A stretch of DNA of 64,000 nucleotides from a bacterium (GCA_018663245.1 JABJEI010000012.1:29969-93968); one strand, 5' to 3'; numbered from the stretch's first letter, positions 9,665 through 20,000 are shown. Program-made: numbers and translations. The notes: generated by a model from the sequence alone, not told the origin.

Positions 9665-10324
9665 ATGCAATTATTTCTTGACACAGCCGACTATCAAAGC
9701 ATAAAAAAATTGTATGAAACTGGCATCGTTGATGGCATAACCACAAACCCAACAAATCTTCGTAAAGACGGAGCAAATCCAAAAGAAGCAATTAAAAAAA
9801 TTTGCGAGCTAATGCCGGGCAAGCCGGTAAGTGTTCAGGTAACTGAAAGTGACCTTGATGCCATTTATGCCCAGGCACAAGAAATCGCAACAATTTCTGA
9901 TAACGTAGTAGTAAAAATCCCATGTTATCAACCATACTACCCGGTCATACAAAAACTGCTTGGCCAGAATGTACCACTCAATATCACGCTGGTATTTAGC
10001 CTTCCACAAGCCCTGGCCATGTGCAAACTTGGTGCAACCTACATATCACCATTTTTAGGGCGCTGGGACGACATCGATGCCGACACAAGCGCACTACTAG
10101 CAGAGATTGTCGATATGAAGAATGAGTATGATTTTGGAACAAAAGTCCTTGCAGCATCACTACGAGACGTGCCCAGCGTACATCAAGCAATCAACGCTGG
10201 AAGCGATGTAGCTACCATCTCACCAGCATTGTTTGAGAAAATGCTCAAGCATCCACTTACCGAGCAAGGAATGGAAAAATTCAGTCAAGACTGGAATAAG
10301 CTTGGGATATCACAGTTCCCTTAG
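9665..10324 (+). CDS. transaldolase / fructose-6-phosphate aldolase (TalC/Fsa type)
   Basis: MQLFLDTADYQSIKKLYETGIVDGITTNPTNLRKDG; VKIPC; NITLVFSLPQALAMCKLGATYISPFLGRWDD. Confidence 0.93.
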   Translation: MQLFLDTADYQSIKKLYETGIVDGITTNPTNLRKDGANPKEAIKKICELMPGKPVSVQVTESDLDAIYAQAQEIATISDNVVVKIPCYQPYYPVIQKLLGQNVPLNITLVFSLPQALAMCKLGATYISPFLGRWDDIDADTSALLAEIVDMKNEYDFGTKVLAASLRDVPSVHQAINAGSDVATISPALFEKMLKHPLTEQGMEKFSQDWNKLGISQFP

Positions 10325-10906
10325 AATAAGTTTCGCGTCTGTAATATCAGCAAAAGCCTTATTTTTAATAATTGGGTTTTTGCGGCCCAAATGTCGCTGT
10401 GCTTCCGTAGAAAAAACCTTAAAAGCAGGGATCTTAGTGATTTTTTGTTGGACTAAACAGCTTGATGAGATATTAGGATTTTTCTGAGGAACTATACTCA
10501 ACAGCTTAGAATTATTTATATATTTTTTCTTTTGACCTAATTTTTGTTCCAAAAGCTGCCTTCTAAGGCCATTGTTATTTTGATATGAAGTATTTGATGG
10601 GCAAATAAAAGCACTTTTTGTGCGCCTATGCCCTCGCTTCTTACGCATAATAACGACGTTACCGCTATCAATATCATGACTATTATTTGGTGCCATTTTA
10701 GTCGACTTTGGAACAAAAACAACCAGTCGACTGGTTTCTCCCACAAGCTTAACATCGCGACCTAGATTATTCGTAAGACTGTCACTTGTCGGAACAAGAG
10801 ACGAAAGTCGCCTGCTACTTGTGATAGTGCCATCCATATCATTTACAGCCAAAACCAAGCTTGTACAAAACAACAGACTAATCAAAAACAGATAAATTTT
10901 ATTCAT
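10310..10906 (-). CDS. hypothetical secreted basic protein
   Basis: start at MNKIYLFLISLLFCTSLVLA signal peptide; GGGGA-type RBS upstream. Confidence 0.5.
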   Translation of the reverse strand: MNKIYLFLISLLFCTSLVLAVNDMDGTITSSRRLSSLVPTSDSLTNNLGRDVKLVGETSRLVVFVPKSTKMAPNNSHDIDSGNVVIMRKKRGHRRTKSAFICPSNTSYQNNNGLRRQLLEQKLGQKKKYINNSKLLSIVPQKNPNISSSCLVQQKITKIPAFKVFSTEAQRHLGRKNPIIKNKAFADITDAKLILREL

Positions 10907-10957
10907 AACGTCCCCACGCAATAAATACCCCAATTAACTGTAAAATCATAGCCCAGA
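10882..10957. repeat. duplicated gene-leader region, copy 1
   Basis: tcaaaaacagataaattttattcataacgtccccacgcaataaa... matches 11562-11637. Confidence 0.85.
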
Positions 10958-10998
10958 CACACTTGCACAAACAAGGTTACAAAGGATTTTGTAATGTT

Positions 10999-11586
10999 TT
11001 ACCTTGCAAGCAAATTAGTTAAATAGTTCATGACTTTTGCAAATTTGTGTTCTAAATTTGCAAAAAAAGATCTCGGCCTACGTACAGCTACCGTACGACG
11101 TGGTATCGTTCGCTGACGTGTAATGAATAGAGGTTCATTATCAGAACTCGTAGACGAATCAGAACCATCTTGGCCGAGACTGGATGAGTTTGATATAGGC
11201 GAAGAAGTATGTAATTTTTGAAGATCTAGGGCATCGGATGATTCTGGAACATTCAAAAGAGCCGATGGAGCATTGTGAATATGATAATCGTCAACATTCA
11301 AATCCGTATTCACCTCAAGGTCCTGTCTTCTTGTTGAATACGTTGATGAAATAGAACGAACATCATCTAAGCGCTGATCATTAACAGAACCTAAACCACC
11401 CCTTGCACTCGATGGAACAGAAGGTAACTTGGACGGCATGCGTACATCATTTGCAGATAAAGAACGCCTATGAAAATGTCGCGAACCCTGATGATTTAAA
11501 TCTGATCGAGCTTTTTCAACCCCTATCAAGCCAGTCAAATAAAAACAAAACAGCACACTGGTCAAAAACAGATAAATTTTATTCAT
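10999..11586 (-). CDS. hypothetical secreted protein, Ser-rich
   Basis: start at MNKIYLFLTSVLFCFYLTGL; shares leader with 10310..10906. Confidence 0.5.
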   Translation of the reverse strand: MNKIYLFLTSVLFCFYLTGLIGVEKARSDLNHQGSRHFHRRSLSANDVRMPSKLPSVPSSARGGLGSVNDQRLDDVRSISSTYSTRRQDLEVNTDLNVDDYHIHNAPSALLNVPESSDALDLQKLHTSSPISNSSSLGQDGSDSSTSSDNEPLFITRQRTIPRRTVAVRRPRSFFANLEHKFAKVMNYLTNLLAR

Positions 11587-11637
11587 AACGTCCCCACGCA
11601 ATAAACACCCTAATAATCTGTAAAATTATAGCTCAGA
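11562..11637. repeat. duplicated gene-leader region, copy 2
   Basis: near-identical to 10882-10957. Confidence 0.85.
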
Positions 11638-11683
11638 TGCAATGTAACAAACAAGATTGTACAATTAACGAAACAGACATCTA

Positions 11684-12730
11684 TCAATAATCTATATCAA
11701 TTATAGATGCATCTGATGATGAGCCTGATTGCGCACGACTACCGTTACGCCTATTCCTGTACCGGTTCCTGTAACGATTTCTGGGACGACCCCTGTTAGA
11801 ATGATAATGATTTAACTGCGTCCAACCCGTTCCCATACGTCTTAATTCAGGACGACTTGAATTCGTATCAGGACTGCTAGGCCCAGACAACGAACTAACT
11901 AATTGTCCCAAGTTTCGAACAGGGCTATTGTGATTGACTATGCTATCGTACTGTCGATTTAAATTGTTCGAGTTAGATGGCAATGGTGATGTACCAAATC
12001 TGACTACAGGTACTGTATAGGTTACTTGAGAACCTTGCGTGTTAGAACTGGTTAAATTGCGATAATATCGAGAGCTTACAGTTTGCCAACGTGGATTATC
12101 AAGATTCTGTAATGTTGAATTGCCTATCGACGATGTTAGCTCATTCGGATTATCTGAACTTAAACTGGACGAGCTGTTGTACGCCATAGCATTAAACGCA
12201 CCCAAAAAATCACTTGCATGATCAGTGTTGTCTTGATCTTCATACGGCCCAACTCCAACATCAGAAAAATCCGTAGACCGCATAATGTCATCCATTAATA
12301 AAGGAACCCGCTCTCCTTCAAAATTGAAGTAATGCCTACGCGCCCTAACCTGCCGAAGAACACATGAATGATTGACCAACCACTCCATCCTTTGCAGCTC
12401 TGCTCGACACTCTTTAATACTTCTATCAAGCAAGCATTGTGTAGTTATAATATGCTCAGATTTCACCAATTCTTTATCTTGTTTAGATTCCTTACAAGCC
12501 TCACGAAGATTGTTATCTCTAAGCTTGGAAAGCGCCAAACTGGCCGCAGATAAATTCTTTTTCGTTAGTTTACCTGCAGCAGCTTGATAAAAAGAATTTT
12601 TTATCTCATGAATCCAGTCTCTAGCACCTGAATCTGACATCTGAATAGGCCTACCCGCTTGAAGCGAGAAACCCCAAAGAAGAAGTGCAACAAAAAAACA
12701 GTTAATACGCATGTTTTCCCCTTTGCGCAA
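11684..12730 (-). CDS. hypothetical secreted protein with Arg-rich tail
   Basis: signal peptide MRINCFFVALLLWGFSLQAG (internal Met); C-terminal RGRPRNRYRNRYRNRRNGSRAQSGSS. Confidence 0.55.
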   Translation of the reverse strand: MRKGENMRINCFFVALLLWGFSLQAGRPIQMSDSGARDWIHEIKNSFYQAAAGKLTKKNLSAASLALSKLRDNNLREACKESKQDKELVKSEHIITTQCLLDRSIKECRAELQRMEWLVNHSCVLRQVRARRHYFNFEGERVPLLMDDIMRSTDFSDVGVGPYEDQDNTDHASDFLGAFNAMAYNSSSSLSSDNPNELTSSIGNSTLQNLDNPRWQTVSSRYYRNLTSSNTQGSQVTYTVPVVRFGTSPLPSNSNNLNRQYDSIVNHNSPVRNLGQLVSSLSGPSSPDTNSSRPELRRMGTGWTQLNHYHSNRGRPRNRYRNRYRNRRNGSRAQSGSSSDASIIDIDY

Positions 12731-12763
12731 AATAATACCTTATAAAAGCATACCAAAGAGAAA

Positions 12764-13123
12764 TCAGCCTAAGCCAGATTGGCGCTCAACCACTATTTCC
12801 GAACAATAATCAGCTTCTTCATATTGGGCATGTAGAAGCTGTTTGGCCATTTCTACATGTCGCTCAAATAAATCTTCTGTTTTAAGATCACCTGAACATC
12901 CTTGACGTAAAACACAACAATCAAGCTTATTATATGCCCTCTGCATGCAAAGAAAATTTTCTGGTGTATTGTTTTTTTTGTACGTAAAAAGAGCATCCAT
13001 AAACAATTCAAGCCTGTTAGATACCCTCTCTTTAGTGTCAGAATAACTCAAGTAAGCAACCCTTCCTGCATTAGCCCAACAGCTCAAAAGCAGAAGTCCT
13101 GCCAAAAAATAACTTGATCGCAT
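12764..13123 (-). CDS. small secreted hypothetical protein
   Basis: signal peptide MRSSYFLAGLLLLSCWANAG. Confidence 0.55.
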   Translation of the reverse strand: MRSSYFLAGLLLLSCWANAGRVAYLSYSDTKERVSNRLELFMDALFTYKKNNTPENFLCMQRAYNKLDCCVLRQGCSGDLKTEDLFERHVEMAKQLLHAQYEEADYCSEIVVERQSGLG

Positions 13124-13299
13124 TATAAATCCTTAAACAAAAAATAATTTTTCTTAGTATAAACCAGAAAAATGGCTTGTTACCAGAACAATCTTCGTTT
13201 ATATGTTTGTTTTGCACCCATAGATACCTTGCCTCAAGACTGGCCTGTATGCTACACACAGACGTACAATTAACGTATTAATAAACAGAAGGAGAAAAA

Positions 13300-14034
13300 A
13301 TGAAATCAAGCATTGGACCACTTGCAATATGTGCTGCTGGTCTCATATTGATGGGCTTTACATCACAAGATCAGATCAGTGGTAGAGAAAAACCGCGAAT
13401 AAACTTCGACGGTGCTCTTTTTGATGTACAAGGCAATCAGTACACCATCGTCAACTTAACGATTGGTGGTGAATATCACCAGATCCCTGTCTACCAAAAA
13501 CCAAACGACCCTGAAGTTGACCCTGCAATCAACACCACCAGGCTTGACCTTGCAGAGGTACACACGATCGAAGCATTTCCAAAACCAAAAAAAGGTTATC
13601 CACGCTTCAGAAGTCGCGATTACATCGAAATTATGGTCACCTCAAATGATAAAGAGCGCACCAAAAATCATTACATTATCGATGCCGATCGCACTATTTA
13701 TTGCGACCAGATCAACAAAACCGGCAAAGATACACACAGCATCGTTCATCTTGAAAAAGAGCTTGAATTCTCGGCCATCAAAAAACTGCGCGTAGATGGA
13801 TACCGCTACAACGACCCTGAAGATGACCCGGGCAAAAAGAAGCCTGAAGGGTACGAGCGAGCACTCCGAGCCGCAGGACGACTAGAAGAGCTGGTGAAAA
13901 AATCAGAAGACGCAAAAAAACCTGTCGACCCTGAAGAGCTTAAAATTGTTGCGCAAGAAATCAAAACAGCGCTGGGCAAGCGCAAGGGAGTCTACGTTGA
14001 ATCCGGTGGAAAGCAAGCTGGATACGTGGTATAA
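13300..14034 (+). CDS. hypothetical secreted protein
   Basis: signal-like N-terminus, RBS gaaggag, long ORF. Confidence 0.65.
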   Translation: MKSSIGPLAICAAGLILMGFTSQDQISGREKPRINFDGALFDVQGNQYTIVNLTIGGEYHQIPVYQKPNDPEVDPAINTTRLDLAEVHTIEAFPKPKKGYPRFRSRDYIEIMVTSNDKERTKNHYIIDADRTIYCDQINKTGKDTHSIVHLEKELEFSAIKKLRVDGYRYNDPEDDPGKKKPEGYERALRAAGRLEELVKKSEDAKKPVDPEELKIVAQEIKTALGKRKGVYVESGGKQAGYVV

Positions 14035-14084
14035 TTGGACCTGTATGTACTTGTCCAAACTTATAAATAACAGGAGCAATAATT

Positions 14085-14405
14085 ATGGTCGTTAACCTAA
14101 CACCCGACAACTTTGCCAAAGAAATAGAACAGGCATCAACTCCTGCAATCATCGACGTTTACGCAACCTGGTGCGGACCATGCCAACAGATGGCACCAGT
14201 CTTTGAAGAGCTCTCTAAAGAGTATGGTGATACCTATAAATTTGCTAAGGTCAACGTCGACGAAAGCCGAGAAATCGCTATCAAGTACGGAGTTACTTCA
14301 ATTCCAACTTTTGTTTTTATCAAAGATAAAAAGATGGTAGGCAAGCAGACCGGCTACATCGCAAAGGACGATCTCATCAACAAAATAAAAGAATTGTTAG
14401 GATAA
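14085..14405 (+). CDS. trxA: thioredoxin
   Basis: WCGPCQQM active site; KYGVTSIPTFVFI cis-Pro loop. Confidence 0.95.
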   Translation: MVVNLTPDNFAKEIEQASTPAIIDVYATWCGPCQQMAPVFEELSKEYGDTYKFAKVNVDESREIAIKYGVTSIPTFVFIKDKKMVGKQTGYIAKDDLINKIKELLG

Positions 14406-14453
14406 AGATCCCATTTTAAGGTGATTTTTACCACTTGATCAAATAATTGTAAA

Positions 14454-14492
14454 CGCTACACTCTAGGTTAATAACGTAGGGTGTAGCGCTTT
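14454..14492 (+). terminator. intrinsic terminator after trxA
   Basis: cgctacactct...agggtgtagcg then cttttt. Confidence 0.7.
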
Positions 14493-14633
14493 TTATTTAA
14501 ATTTTACAACATACTGCCCGACACGTTAACCACCGCACGCAACGTTTGCTGTGCGCGAGAGGGAGTATCCGTATGAAGCAACCGTGCGCCACAAAGCGCC
14601 AAAGTATAATTTTAATCTTGAAGGATACTTCAC

Positions 14634-15029
14634 ATGATCAATGCAAAAACAATTTTACTGGTCGCAGCTCTACTTGCTAATGCACCAAGTTCATTAATCG
14701 CCGGCAGAAATGAGTTCTTTGGGCCACGTTCACCACGCATCCCAAGTAACAATAACTCTCCAATGGATTACAACTTCCCAAGTGCAAGTGGCGGACTGAA
14801 GTACAACTCCTCAACTAATCTTTCTTATGGGCTCAAAAATGACAAAAAAAACGTTAGTAAAATAAAGTCGCCTAAACAGGATTTGATCAATAAAAAAACG
14901 GGATCTCCAGTTAATCAGTTTGCCATACTCATTGATAAACGCTCTTCGAGCACAACTTGCCGCCCCAAAACTCCAATGCATAACTTGCGGCGCATAACAA
15001 GCTCTAATAATATCGAATGCCAAGGTTAA
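14634..15029 (+). CDS. hypothetical secreted protein
   Basis: signal-like N-terminus; RBS aagga. Confidence 0.5.
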   Translation: MINAKTILLVAALLANAPSSLIAGRNEFFGPRSPRIPSNNNSPMDYNFPSASGGLKYNSSTNLSYGLKNDKKNVSKIKSPKQDLINKKTGSPVNQFAILIDKRSSSTTCRPKTPMHNLRRITSSNNIECQG

Positions 15030-15060
15030 TAAAGCTAAATAAGAACCAATAAACTTTTTG

Positions 15061-15088
15061 CCATCCTCAGCCTTAATCTAGGATGGCA
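15061..15088. terminator. probable intrinsic terminator hairpin
   Basis: gccatcct...aggatggc preceded by cttttt and followed by aaaat; U-tract suits the minus strand. Confidence 0.45.
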
Positions 15089-15199
15089 AAATATTACGCT
15101 TCATCTTATTACCCTTTCTAAAGATAACTCCATTGGGCGTATTCCAGGCTTCGCGAAATTCGTCTACGCTATAACTGCGCATGACAGGCATCCATCTAC

Positions 15200-15635
15200 G
15201 CCTTCGAATTCTCCGCGACCCTACTTCGCTTAATCCTTCTTCGCAATAGCTACGCCATGACTTCGGGCTTCGTAGGACAAGGATGGGCAAGAAGTTTCGT
15301 ATAAAGAAATCTTGTTACCCCCTCTTATTTAAATGAACGACTGAAAGACTGGATCCCCGTATTCACGAGGATGACCCAGGCTTCGCGTAAAGCTTCGCCG
15401 GGCAGGCAAGGGAGGTGTTTATTTTTAGATGGTGACTATAGCCATTCTTCAGGTTTATCAGATTTTGCAAGTTGGCGTATAAAGAAAGTTTCTAAAAATC
15501 TTCATTATTAGCAGAACTGTTTGAAGCAACCTAAAAGCGTTAGCTTCTGGTTGCAACGTTTTTTGCGTAAGGATTCCAAAGGTTTTCCTTTGGCACCCTT
15601 GTCCGCGAGGGGTTGGGTGAGCAACCCCTCGCAAA
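15200..15635. repeat. non-coding interval with shuffled and inverted modules of the interspersed repeat family, plus an 11-bp hairpin (15605-15632)
   Basis: inverted module A (aaagtttctaaaaatcttcattattagcagaactgtttgaagc, ~15482-15528); ctggatccccgtattcacgaggatgac; gcttcgcgtaaagcttcgcc. Confidence 0.75.
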
Positions 15636-15684
15636 AAAATTAAGATATTGTTACAAGAAAAATTATTTGTAAGAAGGATAAAAA

Positions 15685-17022
15685 TTAAAGCTTGTTGTCT
15701 TGAACCAAGACACCCATGGCCTCTAATTCATCACGCAAACGGTCAGCAAGCTCCCAATTTTTCTGAGCACGAGCCTCACGACGCGCGTCGATCAACTCCT
15801 GAACTTCGGGAGTAATTTCGGAAGTTTGCTCTCGTGGAGACTCGAGAGTAAGGCCAAGTATATTGCGCACAAACTGCGCAACACAAGCTCGCTCCTGATC
15901 ATCATCTTGCAAGCGAGACAAATGCGAATGAAGCACTCCAAGTGCACCCGATGTATTAAGATCATCAGTTAAGAATTTGAGCATCTCCTGCACAACCACC
16001 GACTCCTCAACGTTATCACACACAGCACCAGAATCTGTCTGCAATGCCAAGCACAAACGTCTGTAAGCCGTTGCAGTTGCTTCAAGGTCTTTCATAGTAA
16101 AATCAAGCGGTGCCTGATAATGATGCTTTAGGAAGAAGTACCTGACCACCATCGGATCGAATTTTTTAAAAAGCTCACGCAAAGTGAAAAAATTACCCAA
16201 AGATTTAGACATTTTTTCTTTATCAATACGCACAAAAGCATTATGCATCCAGGTCTTTACAAACTGCACACCATCTAGAGCTTCAGACTGAGCTTTTTCG
16301 TTTTCGTGATGAGGGAAAATTAAGTCCATACCACCACCATGAATGTCGATCTGGTTACCCAAAAACTTCTTAGCTAAAGCAGAGCACTCGATGTGCCAAC
16401 CGGGACGCCCGTTGCCCCACGGACTTTGCCAAAAACCGCCTTCTTTTTCTGATTTCCAAAGCGCAAAATCAAGAGGATTACGTTTCTGCAGATTAACCTC
16501 AACACGAGCTCCGGCGATCAAGTCATCAAGATTACGGCCAGAGAGTTGCCCGTAATCAGCAAAAGAATCGATTGAGAAGTAAACATTACCATCAACTTCG
16601 TAAGCTTTGCCCGAATCAATTAAACCCTGCACAAAGGCGATAATTTCTGGAATATTGTCCGTAACTCGAGGTTCATGTTCTGGACTAATGCAATTTAAAA
16701 GCTGCATGTCTTCGTGGTACCAGTCGATGCAACGCTGCGCTATTTCAAGGTATCGAAACTTATCACCAAACTCAGCCTGAGCCTTGTTGAGCAATTTATC
16801 ATCAATATCGGTGAAGTTGCGGCAGTAGGTTACCTTCTGCCCAAGAAATCCAAGCAATCGATATAGAATATCAAAGGTAACGTAACAACGGCCGTGCCCA
16901 AGGTGAGACAAATCGTAAGGTGTAATACCACAAACATACAACAGTACTTCACCTGATTTTATTGGACTGAGCTCTGTTTTTTTGCGGGTTTGTGTATTTG
17001 TTATCCACATCATTTTTTCCAT
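15685..17022 (-). CDS. cysS: cysteine--tRNA ligase
   Basis: LLYVCGITPYDLSHLGHGRCYVTFD; GRPGWHIECSALA; EKMSKSLGNF. Confidence 0.96.
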   Translation of the reverse strand: MEKMMWITNTQTRKKTELSPIKSGEVLLYVCGITPYDLSHLGHGRCYVTFDILYRLLGFLGQKVTYCRNFTDIDDKLLNKAQAEFGDKFRYLEIAQRCIDWYHEDMQLLNCISPEHEPRVTDNIPEIIAFVQGLIDSGKAYEVDGNVYFSIDSFADYGQLSGRNLDDLIAGARVEVNLQKRNPLDFALWKSEKEGGFWQSPWGNGRPGWHIECSALAKKFLGNQIDIHGGGMDLIFPHHENEKAQSEALDGVQFVKTWMHNAFVRIDKEKMSKSLGNFFTLRELFKKFDPMVVRYFFLKHHYQAPLDFTMKDLEATATAYRRLCLALQTDSGAVCDNVEESVVVQEMLKFLTDDLNTSGALGVLHSHLSRLQDDDQERACVAQFVRNILGLTLESPREQTSEITPEVQELIDARREARAQKNWELADRLRDELEAMGVLVQDNKL

Positions 17023-17176
17023 GCCTACCCTCGAATAGAGATTTAGCCGAACCAGAGCCGCACAGCCCTGGTCAATTCCATGTAAATTGCTATGCTAGTA
17101 AATCATATTATCATGCCCATACATGAATTAAAAACGGACTAAATATGCCGTATAAAACTCCCGGAGAGTCTCTTTT

Positions 17177-19660
17177 ATGCAGGACATAAAAAAACTACTA
17201 TTGCTTGTACCTCTAATGCTATGCCAATACTCATCAGCAAAAGATCATGACATCTCTGTAAAAGAGGCCGTCACAAGGCAAGCAACTACACAGCAATCAG
17301 ATCATGTAGACAAAAAAGATGAGTATCAAACTCCTCCTGGCCTTACGCCACTATACATAAACAAAATCGAAATCGAAGGCACGACAAACGTATCGCACCT
17401 TGCAATACGCAACCGAATTCCTTACCGTACGGGCGACAAATTCGACCCTGCAAAAACACGCACTCTAATTAAAAATCTTTATAGTCTAGGTGACTTTAGC
17501 CAAATAAAAATAGTTGGCCAAGCTGTTGGTCATGATAAAATCAACCTGATAGTAAAGCTAACTTCAGACAAAATTAAGGTCGAAAAGTTTGTTTACAAAG
17601 GCAACAAAAGCCTCACAGAGGCAACCATCAACAAGAATCAACATTTTGATGGTATTAAGACAATCAGCGACAAAGAACTTAATCTACTTATACGTAAGCT
17701 GAAAAAAGAATATCGAGAGCTAAACTTCCATAATCCAGAAATAACTGCGGCCATGGAAGTGAAAGACAACCGAGCAACGGTTACTTTTGACATTATCGAA
17801 GGCATACGCTCATACATTAAAAAGGTGCGCTTTACCGGCAATAAACACCTGACAAGCAAGCTTCTACGAGGCAAAATATTTACACGTGAAGACTGGATTC
17901 TTGGCTTCACTAACGGTGCAGGTTCATACAAACCTGAAGCTGTAGAAATGGATCGACACATCATAGAGAATGTCTACCAAAGCAGTGGCTACATGAACGC
18001 ACGCGTGACTGAAGCCAAAATTGATATTGATCCAAAAACAAAACAGATCAATGTCACATTCGACATCGATGAGGGCAATCGTTTTACCGTCAGTAAAATA
18101 AGCGCCCCTGGCAACGACCTCAAAAGTGAAGAAGAGCTTCTTAACCGTATACCAATTCATGTCGGCAACTATTACTCAAAAGAGGCCATCCGAGATGCGA
18201 TGGAACGACTACGAATAGTCTGGGGCGAGTTTGGTTACATTTACGCCGACATAAATCCTATTGTTATTCCTAATCCAGAGACTAAAACCGTCAGCATCAC
18301 TCTACAAAGTGAGCTTGGCCAAAAGATGCGCCTCAAAAGAATCAACATCAAGGGCAACAAAAAGACCCGCGACAAGGTTATACGCCGCAAGGTGACCATG
18401 TACGAGGGAGAAACTATCACAACGCAAAAAATGGAGCGCTCCAAGGAACGTATTCACGCCCTAGGCTACTTTGACATGAATCAAGGTGTATCGTGGCGTA
18501 TACGCAGGATTTCTGATGGTATGGCCGATCTTGACCTGAACCTCAAAGAGGTCAAAACAGGTAAGTTTAATATTTCTGCCGGTTTTGGTGGGTCACCAAA
18601 AGATATAACCTCAACCATAAAATCTCTGTACGTTAACGGAATGGTCGCCGAAAGTAACCTGTTTGGTTCAGGAATCAACGTCGCTGCAAACGGTGGCCTT
18701 GGTAAAGAACAACGACATCTTTCACTAAGCGTTTCCGATCCATGGCTCCTTGACCGCCCAATGAGCGGAACGGCAGAATTTTATCACCGTAATTCATCGT
18801 ATGATGAAATTCATAGCACGACAAAACAACCGGATGAAAAACTAACCGGTCTAAATCTAAGTCTTGGCTACATCGCTCCATCACTCGGGTACACACAAGT
18901 AAACGGACAACTTTGTGTTGAGCGAATAGATTATAAAGATGCTCCACTTTCATCACTTTCTGGAACAGACGCCATCTACAAAAGTCTTTATCAGACCTTG
19001 CTTGATCGCCGGTTCAAGAAAGGTGATACTCTAAGCCTGTCCGGCACACTAAGCCAGGATTTGCGCAACCATCCGATGCATCCAAGCCGTGGTTACCATT
19101 GGCATCTGACATCACGAATAGCATTGCCAGTCACCAAAAACTCATTCAAGTTTGTAAAATGTGAAGGAATGGCAGTTTGGTATACACCACTGATTAATGA
19201 ATATGACCTGATTTTTGCAATGCGCGCCTTTGGTGGTATTACAGTTCCATACTCTAACTCAAATTTACCCTACCGTGAGCTGTACCACATCGGCGGACCT
19301 GCAAGTGTGCGTGGCTACGTGTTTGGGCAAGTTGGTCCATCCGCATTTAACGATTCGCTAGGTGCAAAAAAAGCATTCTACATCAACAACGAACTACAGT
19401 TCAGAATAACCCAAGACATGAACATGCGTGGCGTTATCTTCTATGATGGTGGTGCCGGTTGGGATACTCCTGATGCATCTGTCTTGCCTGAAAGCGTATT
19501 AAAAAACAATCGCTTCAGCTATCGTCACTCAGTTGGATTTGGTATTCGCCTTGAACGACCAACACCGGTCAAAATTGATTGGGGCTTTAAGCTTAACCGC
19601 AACAAGAAACGTGGCGAAAAGGTAAGTGAAGTTAACTTCACGGCTCTAGGTACTTTCTAA
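17177..19660 (+). CDS. bamA: outer membrane protein assembly factor BamA
   Basis: POTRA-like repeats then Omp85 barrel (RGYHWHLTSRIALP; GGPASVRGYVFGQVGPSA; SVGFGIRLERPTPVKIDWG). Confidence 0.94.
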   Translation: MQDIKKLLLLVPLMLCQYSSAKDHDISVKEAVTRQATTQQSDHVDKKDEYQTPPGLTPLYINKIEIEGTTNVSHLAIRNRIPYRTGDKFDPAKTRTLIKNLYSLGDFSQIKIVGQAVGHDKINLIVKLTSDKIKVEKFVYKGNKSLTEATINKNQHFDGIKTISDKELNLLIRKLKKEYRELNFHNPEITAAMEVKDNRATVTFDIIEGIRSYIKKVRFTGNKHLTSKLLRGKIFTREDWILGFTNGAGSYKPEAVEMDRHIIENVYQSSGYMNARVTEAKIDIDPKTKQINVTFDIDEGNRFTVSKISAPGNDLKSEEELLNRIPIHVGNYYSKEAIRDAMERLRIVWGEFGYIYADINPIVIPNPETKTVSITLQSELGQKMRLKRINIKGNKKTRDKVIRRKVTMYEGETITTQKMERSKERIHALGYFDMNQGVSWRIRRISDGMADLDLNLKEVKTGKFNISAGFGGSPKDITSTIKSLYVNGMVAESNLFGSGINVAANGGLGKEQRHLSLSVSDPWLLDRPMSGTAEFYHRNSSYDEIHSTTKQPDEKLTGLNLSLGYIAPSLGYTQVNGQLCVERIDYKDAPLSSLSGTDAIYKSLYQTLLDRRFKKGDTLSLSGTLSQDLRNHPMHPSRGYHWHLTSRIALPVTKNSFKFVKCEGMAVWYTPLINEYDLIFAMRAFGGITVPYSNSNLPYRELYHIGGPASVRGYVFGQVGPSAFNDSLGAKKAFYINNELQFRITQDMNMRGVIFYDGGAGWDTPDASVLPESVLKNNRFSYRHSVGFGIRLERPTPVKIDWGFKLNRNKKRGEKVSEVNFTALGTF

Positions 19661-19810
19661 TACTTGAATTTTTTGCGATCCGTACGCCGAAACAGGGGAG
19701 TTGCTTCCCTTGTCTCGGCGCCGTTTCAGCAAAGACGAATTAGCCAAGTAAGGCCCTATCAAGTACTACCTCCCAATCTAAATAACCCTCCCATCTTGCC
19801 TATTGCCTCT

Positions 19811-20000
19811 GCATGCCCTTCGTAGCTTTAGCGAAGTAGGGTCATCCCCGGCTTTGAACGGGGATCCAGTCTTTCAGTAGCTCATTTTATAAATTGGGTT
19901 ATGTAGACGTTTTGATGATTTTATTTTGTAGATTAACTATGCAATCCTATTTTACGGATGTTATTTCTAGTTCTGGATCCCCGTTCAAAGCCGGGGATGA
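19811..20000. repeat. interspersed repeat modules B+C with a perfect 28-bp inverted repeat
   Basis: tcatccccggctttgaacggggatccag (19842-19869) and ctggatccccgttcaaagccggggatga (19973-20000) are exact reverse complements. Confidence 0.9.

Noticed and set aside
15605-15632. gcgaggggttg/caacccctcgc hairpin as a terminator for cysS
   Set aside because: Strong stem, but the A-rich tract lies on the wrong side for termination of the minus-strand cysS transcript; treated as part of the repeat region
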